Assembly: GCA_965237635.1 (NCBI GenBank)
Contig: CBDEFX010000002.1
Coordinates: 310,001 to 374,000 of the forward strand
Reading direction: 5' to 3'
From: CBDEFX01 sp965237635
GTDB taxonomy: Bacteria; Chloroflexota; Dehalococcoidia; Lucifugimonadales; CAUZJF01
DNA: 64,000 nt
How positions within the stretch are numbered: the first letter of the stretch is position 1; the number at the start of each line of letters is the position of its first letter. This document shows, one piece after another, positions 59,798-64,000 of this stretch. Both the position numbers and the translations under genes were made by a program. The notes beneath the pieces were generated by a model. That model did no database searches, had not been told where the DNA came from, and saw nothing but the letters and a program-made list of their open reading frames with translations.

Positions 59798-62371
59798 TCA
59801 TAGTCTAGGGTCAACCGGCTCGCTTTCTAGGGCGAGTACGGCGAAGGCGCACTCATGTACTCGGTAGAGAGGCTCTTGCTCGACAAAACGCCGGAGACCC
59901 TCTACGCCCAGTGCGAACTCCCGAAGCGCGAGCGACCGCTTCTTTGAGAGGCTGCGATTCCGCAGACGCTTTATGTTCTCCGGCAGGGTGTACTCCGGAC
60001 CGTAGATAATGCGCAGGTATTCGACGCCTCGGCACTTCATGGCGGGCTGCGCCAGACCACGCTTGCCAGTCGCAATGAAGGCCATCGGCTTCACTACCAT
60101 GCCTTCCCCACCGTTGCCTGTTAGTTCGTCCCACCAACCAGTAGCCTCCATCTCATCCGGGGTGTCCAGCTGTACCACCCTATGTTCGGTAACCTGGAAC
60201 AAAGCGGGATCGGCCTCGCACAAGCGCGCGGCCATGTCCATGTGCCACCGATTGTTCTTGTCGGTGTGCAGTTGGTCCTCGCTCGCCAGCAGGTGGAATG
60301 GCGCGAGTCGGACATCGCCTAGCGAAGTCACCGGCCAGCAGTACCGGGCATAAGAGTCGCTGTAGAGTTGGGCGAGGCGCAGCCGCTCTTCAACTCTGAG
60401 CAGAGCGTCGCCGGCGTCAATACCACGAGCCGCCGTCTCTTGAAGGAGCGCTCCAGCGGCCTTGAGGCCGGTCCGCGCTGCCACACCGACCGCCGCATAC
60501 TGCTCTCGGATCAGCTCTTGAGCCTTGACGGACCACGGCATGATTTCACTGTCCAGCACCAACCAGTCGGTCCCCAGTTCTGTCCAAAGACCGGCTGCGG
60601 TAAGCGCGGCGCAGACGCGTTCCAAGAATTGGGCCTCGAGAGCGCGGTCTGCAAAGAACCTTCGTCCAGTCCGCGTGTAGCAGGCGCCGATACCGTCGCC
60701 GGTTATGCCGAACCGCCGCTCGATGGCTGCGGTGTCTTGCCCAACCACTACGACAGCCCGTGAACCCATGTGTTTTTCTTCGCAGACCACGCTGGACACG
60801 CCGTTATTGCGGTAGTAGGCAAACACCTCTGCTGGATGTTCGAGCAGGCCGGGGAGTCCGGATGTCTCGCACGGGGATATTGTGGGCGGAAGGTAGACCA
60901 GCCAGCGGGGGTCCAAGGCGAAACGGCTCATCACCTCTAGAGCTGCCGCCACGTTCTCTTCCAGGACCGTAATGTTGCCGCGGAGCCGCGTCGCCACGAT
61001 ACGTTTCCCGAGCACGTCGTCGATGTCAAGGAGGTTCGCGGCGCGAGCCCCGGCTGGCGCTGCGGGTTCTTCAGACTGGGCAGCCTCGGGCAGAGGTCTC
61101 TCCGGCTCGTAGTAGACCCGTGCTGCCGGAACTGACACAAGCTCTTTTTCCGGGTATCGGAGCGCGGTCAAATTGCCACCGAATACACAGCCCGTATCAA
61201 TGTTCATGGTGTTGTTCAGCCAGGCGGGTTCCATGATCGGGGTATGGCCGTAGACCACCGTCGCCCGACCACGATAGCTGGCCGCCCAATTGACACGCAC
61301 AGGGAGCCCGAAATCGTCCGTTTCTCCGGTGGTCTCGCCGTAAAGGCAGAAATCCCGAACACGCGTGGACGCCCGACCCTGGTACTCCGCCTTGATTCCC
61401 GCGTGGGCCACCACCAGGTCCCCACCGTCAAGTACATAGTGGCTTATCAGTCCGTCTAGAAACTCGGCCGCCCGCTGCCGGAACGCTGGGGACTCCAACT
61501 CCAGCTGTGCGAGCGATTCTGCCAGTCCATGGGATACCTGGACATTCCTGCCCTGGAGCTTCCGGTTGAGCTTGGATTCGTGGTTGCCGGCGACGCAGAG
61601 CGCCACGCCGTCCGCCACCATGGTCATCACGAGTTTGAGTACTTTGGCAACGCCCGGGCCGCGGTCTACGAGATCGCCAAGGAATACGACCTTGCGCCCG
61701 TTTGGATGGGTAACCGAAAAGCCAGTTCCCCCGTCAGCGTCAGCGCGGGTCTCCACCTCGTACCCCAGATGCTCGAGGAGGATGACGAGTTCATCGAAAC
61801 ACCCGTGAACGTCGCCGATGATGTCAAACGGCCCGTGCTCGTGCTGGAGGTTGGTCCACAGAGGTACGCGCTCAATGGTGACCGCCTCCACCTCTTCAGG
61901 GGAGTTGAGCACGAACACGTACCGGAAGCCCTCGCGTTTTAGCCCGCGCAGCGACCGACTGAGTTGTTCCGCCTGCTGACGCACAACCCGCGAACCAAAC
62001 GACCGGTCGGGACGCCCTTTGTTGCGGGCCAGGCATAGAGCCCTCGGCATGTTCAGTACGATTGCCACCGGCAGGCAGTCATTTTCCCTGGCGAGCGCCA
62101 CCAGAGACTTACGCGCCTGTGGCTGAACGCTCGTAGCGTCAATGACGGTGAGGCGTCCGGCTCGCAGGCGTGTGGCCGCAATGAAGTTGAGCACTGCAAA
62201 GGCGTCGGGCGTTGCGGCCTGATCGGTGGCGTCATCCGCTACCATCGCTCGACAGACGTCCGCAGACACCACTTCGGTGGGCTTGAAGTGGCTGGCGGCA
62301 AAAGAGGACTTCCCCGATCCTGTGGGGCCAATGAGCGCCACAAGACATAGCTCAGGAATGGCGATCTTCAT
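59798..62371 (-). CDS. pnkp: Polynucleotide kinase-phosphatase-ligase Pnkp (bacterial RNA repair)
   Basis: The 857-residue protein has all three Pnkp modules. The 5'-kinase (1-170) has Walker A IGPTGSGKSS (15-22). The metallophosphatase (180-420) has FDIIGDVHGCFDEL (186-190), VFLGDLVDRGPG, CVAGNHESKL and VVAHAGIKAEY. The C-terminal adenylyltransferase (about 480-857) has the nucleotidyl-transferase motif VCEEKHMGSRAVVV with Lys533, and GGEGMVVKPM and QPAMKCRGVEYLRIIYG as later motifs. It heals and seals broken RNA with Hen1, whose gene overlaps by 4 bp (ATGA). Length and motifs are those of intact Pnkp. It probably repairs tRNAs cut by ribotoxins. Confidence 0.95.
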   Translation of the reverse strand: MKIAIPELCLVALIGPTGSGKSSFAASHFKPTEVVSADVCRAMVADDATDQAATPDAFAVLNFIAATRLRAGRLTVIDATSVQPQARKSLVALARENDCLPVAIVLNMPRALCLARNKGRPDRSFGSRVVRQQAEQLSRSLRGLKREGFRYVFVLNSPEEVEAVTIERVPLWTNLQHEHGPFDIIGDVHGCFDELVILLEHLGYEVETRADADGGTGFSVTHPNGRKVVFLGDLVDRGPGVAKVLKLVMTMVADGVALCVAGNHESKLNRKLQGRNVQVSHGLAESLAQLELESPAFRQRAAEFLDGLISHYVLDGGDLVVAHAGIKAEYQGRASTRVRDFCLYGETTGETDDFGLPVRVNWAASYRGRATVVYGHTPIMEPAWLNNTMNIDTGCVFGGNLTALRYPEKELVSVPAARVYYEPERPLPEAAQSEEPAAPAGARAANLLDIDDVLGKRIVATRLRGNITVLEENVAAALEVMSRFALDPRWLVYLPPTISPCETSGLPGLLEHPAEVFAYYRNNGVSSVVCEEKHMGSRAVVVVGQDTAAIERRFGITGDGIGACYTRTGRRFFADRALEAQFLERVCAALTAAGLWTELGTDWLVLDSEIMPWSVKAQELIREQYAAVGVAARTGLKAAGALLQETAARGIDAGDALLRVEERLRLAQLYSDSYARYCWPVTSLGDVRLAPFHLLASEDQLHTDKNNRWHMDMAARLCEADPALFQVTEHRVVQLDTPDEMEATGWWDELTGNGGEGMVVKPMAFIATGKRGLAQPAMKCRGVEYLRIIYGPEYTLPENIKRLRNRSLSKKRSLALREFALGVEGLRRFVEQEPLYRVHECAFAVLALESEPVDPRL

Positions 62372-63768
62372 CGGGTGAAGACACCCATCTGGGTTGGCGT
62401 GCCGTAAGTGAGATGCTCCGGGCCGATGCCCTGGAAACGCACATCGTACTTGCAGCGGTCAGCCACATGGCGCGCCCAATCCTGGAATTGCTCCCGCGTC
62501 CACTCAAATCGGTGGTCCCTATGCCTGAAGGCTCCAAGGGGTAGCCCGTCGAACAGCGTGTTGTACTCCGCGTTTGGCGTCGTAATGAGGACCGCACCCG
62601 GCCTCGCGGCCCCGAATACGACTTCCTCGAACGCGTCAAGCCGTGGCGTGTCTATGTGCTCGATTACCTCCATTGCTATCGCGGCGTCATAGCCGGACAG
62701 ACGCTTATCTCTGTATGTGAGGGATCCGTGCAGCAGGGTGATTCGCTCACGCTGCGCCATGGGCAGAGTATCGAGGCGCAAACGCTTGCGCGCTGTTTCC
62801 AACGCCCGGTGTGAGACATCGAGTCCAGTTATCGACCGAATCGAAGGTTCCTCGAGCAAAACTCTAATCAGTCTCCCCTCGCCACAACCGAGGTCAAGCA
62901 CCTTGGCAACGCCAATGTTGCGGAGCGTGGCAAGCACTGCTTGTGTACGCTGCTCACCCAATCGAAGGGGGGCTTCAAGTTGCTCCTCTTCCTGTCCGCG
63001 CTGTGTGGTAGTGGTACTTGGGTCAGCCGCCCCGGCGTCAAGCAGTTGGACCAGCGCTTGGTCAACAAGGCTGCGCTGATGCTTCAGGTATCGGCCCGAG
63101 ATGAGGTCCCGCTGCGGATGGCTGCTCAACCATCCCTCGCCGAAGCGCAGCAGCTTGGCTACTTCGTCGTCGCCGACCCAGTAATGCTTGTCGTCGTCCA
63201 GTACTGGCAGAAGCACGTACAGGTGCGCCAGTAGGTCCCGGAGCCGAGTCTTCGACGTGAGGCGCACGCTGAAGTACGGGCTGGCGCCCCACTCGGGAAA
63301 GCGCCCATCCAGTGGGTGTCCCTGAATTTCAACGGTGTAGCCGAGAGGCTCAAACAAGCTCCGGATGAGGTCCGCTCCCTCTCTGGAGGGTACTACTTCG
63401 ATCCGGGCCTCAAGCGGAATGGTTGACTCCGCTAGCTCCGGGCGTTCCTGGCTCTTGCCGGCAAGCGCGCTACCGAATACGGAGGCAATCGCCACGCTCA
63501 AGTGGGATGATGCGACGTAGGGGCGGTCGTTCACGAATTGCTGAAGCCAGCCGCCGGTACTGGGCGCGCCGGGCTTCGGGCGTACCAGACCTATCGGATC
63601 GATGACCAGGAAAAGCGCTACCGTGCAACGGTCGCACTCCGCCTCGGGGTAGAAAACATCAGCCCGCCCGAACGGCAGAGTGAACGACTGAAATCGACCG
63701 GGGTTCTTATGCATCAAGAACCCAAGGTCGGTTGCAGGCTGATGCGTTGTAGAGATGGTGAGCAGCAT
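62368..63768 (-). CDS. hen1: 3'-terminal RNA ribose 2'-O-methyltransferase Hen1
   Basis: The start MLLTISTTHQPATDLGFLMH is the family-typical beginning and lies at 63768 (466 residues). The N-terminal half (about 1-240) is the Hen1-specific domain that contacts Pnkp. The C-terminal half is the methyltransferase with KVLDLGCGEGRLIR (SAM site, 291-299) and the metal-binding set AMEVIEHID (Glu367, Glu370, His371) plus RHRDHRFEW (His419), the E-E-H-H pattern known in bacterial Hen1. It methylates the 2'-OH at the break before ligation, protecting the RNA from repeated cleavage. It precedes pnkp in one operon. The start has a weak RBS and an upstream Met (63804) is less likely. Confidence 0.95.
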   Translation of the reverse strand: MLLTISTTHQPATDLGFLMHKNPGRFQSFTLPFGRADVFYPEAECDRCTVALFLVIDPIGLVRPKPGAPSTGGWLQQFVNDRPYVASSHLSVAIASVFGSALAGKSQERPELAESTIPLEARIEVVPSREGADLIRSLFEPLGYTVEIQGHPLDGRFPEWGASPYFSVRLTSKTRLRDLLAHLYVLLPVLDDDKHYWVGDDEVAKLLRFGEGWLSSHPQRDLISGRYLKHQRSLVDQALVQLLDAGAADPSTTTTQRGQEEEQLEAPLRLGEQRTQAVLATLRNIGVAKVLDLGCGEGRLIRVLLEEPSIRSITGLDVSHRALETARKRLRLDTLPMAQRERITLLHGSLTYRDKRLSGYDAAIAMEVIEHIDTPRLDAFEEVVFGAARPGAVLITTPNAEYNTLFDGLPLGAFRHRDHRFEWTREQFQDWARHVADRCKYDVRFQGIGPEHLTYGTPTQMGVFTR

Positions 63769-63835
63769 AGCGCAAATGGTAGGGCGGACGCGCCTGGCTT
63801 TCAAGGTCAGCGCTATCCTATGTCAACGCCGGATT

Positions 63836-64000
63836 AGATTTGACCCACTATCGCCGGGTTAGTATTGACCCACCCCTGGCTGTGATTTCGTGTTTTGGGT
63901 TTCCTCCGATGATGGATTGAGCAGCTGTTGAGAGGTCAACAGACCAGCCTGCCGCTTGTCCCTGAGCCTGTAGCTTTCACCGCGGATGTTGAGCACGTGG
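63836..64000 (-). mobile_element. IS21-family element, different from copies A and B, entering at the right edge
   Basis: The end holds two imperfect direct units, GGGTCAATACTAACCCGGCG and GGGTCAAATCTAATCCGGCG (minus strand), which resemble the multiple terminal repeats of IS21-family elements. The istB C-terminus follows. The terminus lies about 70 bp upstream of the hen1 start. Confidence 0.65.
63859..64000 (-). CDS. IstB-like helper ATPase, C-terminal 46 codons
   Basis: The frame reads HVLNIRGESYRLRDKRQAGL and ends with LLTSQQLLNPSSEETQ and a stop at 63859. HVLxIxGESYRLR is the conserved end of IstB (compare HILEMNGESYRLKQSRQA in copies A and B). The rest lies outside the window. Confidence 0.75.
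   Translation of the reverse strand, partial: HVLNIRGESYRLRDKRQAGLLTSQQLLNPSSEETQNTKSQPGVGQY

Noticed and set aside
59611..59814. Small minus-strand frame after the IS66 element
   Set aside because: No RBS, no similarity and low-quality composition; treated as intergenic.

Overview
The window is a GC-rich bacterial chromosome segment of mixed character: conserved metabolic operons alternate with dense insertion-sequence (IS) clusters. The metabolic genes point to a Chloroflexota bacterium of the Dehalococcoidia/SAR202 kind. Reasons are an ECF sigma factor overlapping a DUF5667-like membrane protein, a methylmalonyl-CoA mutase split into two genes, a leucine T-box in front of an ilv-leu operon, a TIGR01906-like membrane protein, and many short dispersed hairpin repeats. 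The assignment rests on gene content and style only; no rRNA or tRNA gene was seen.

Layout. 0-2 kb: truncated rimI and a complete IS3-family element (copy A). 1.9-17 kb: mostly native genes. These are an ECF sigma/membrane partner pair, a heterodimeric ABC exporter with complementary degenerate ATP sites, a DUF488 protein, a frameshifted RAYT transposase that carries its own hairpin repeat, ruvB, a methyltransferase, an SRPBCC membrane protein, a methylmalonyl-CoA/acyl-CoA operon (mutase large subunit, acyl-CoA dehydrogenase, epimerase, B12 subunit), and an ArsR-AHSA1 pair beside two gene stumps joined by a deletion. 17.3-22.6 kb: a cyclase gene cut by an IS21 element (copy A), then an IS630 element split by IS3 copy B. 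22.7-25.2 kb: mazG with a one-base frameshift and an MFS exporter. 25.4-32.1 kb: ilvB-ilvN-ilvC-leuA-leuC on the minus strand behind a promoter, a T-box with a CUC (Leu) specifier and an intrinsic terminator.

32.2-37.5 kb: an MmpL-type RND exporter gene split by a 161-bp MITE with a perfect 6-bp target duplication, a divergent ArsR gene cut by IS21 copy B, and that IS21. 37.7-45.6 kb: a TIGR01906-like protein, decayed methyltransferase and hsdM fragments, and a minus-strand accessory cluster (small unknown protein, DdrB/ParB-like protein, HigB toxin, HigA-ImmA antitoxin/peptidase, GIY-YIG protein, HAD phosphatase, hsdM remnant), then a LVIVD-repeat protein. 45.8-59.7 kb: IS1380, a Zn-rich protein with a nuclease-like motif, a ribbon-helix-helix protein, a 693-residue phospholipase-D/P-loop NTPase fusion that is the best candidate for an undescribed defence protein, a truncated IS630, an IS3 remnant, IS256, a DM13 membrane protein, a second MITE next to its probable parent IS1182, and a decayed IS66. 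59.8-63.8 kb: the Pnkp-Hen1 RNA repair operon, followed at the edge by another IS21-type istB.

How the genes work together. The T-box operon makes branched-chain amino acids and senses uncharged leucine tRNA. The mutase operon turns methylmalonyl-CoA into succinyl-CoA. Pnkp and Hen1 together repair and 2'-O-methylate cleaved RNAs, a countermeasure to ribotoxins. Paired ISs, lost target duplications, truncated neighbours and one reverse-complement flank match suggest past IS-driven inversion and deletion.
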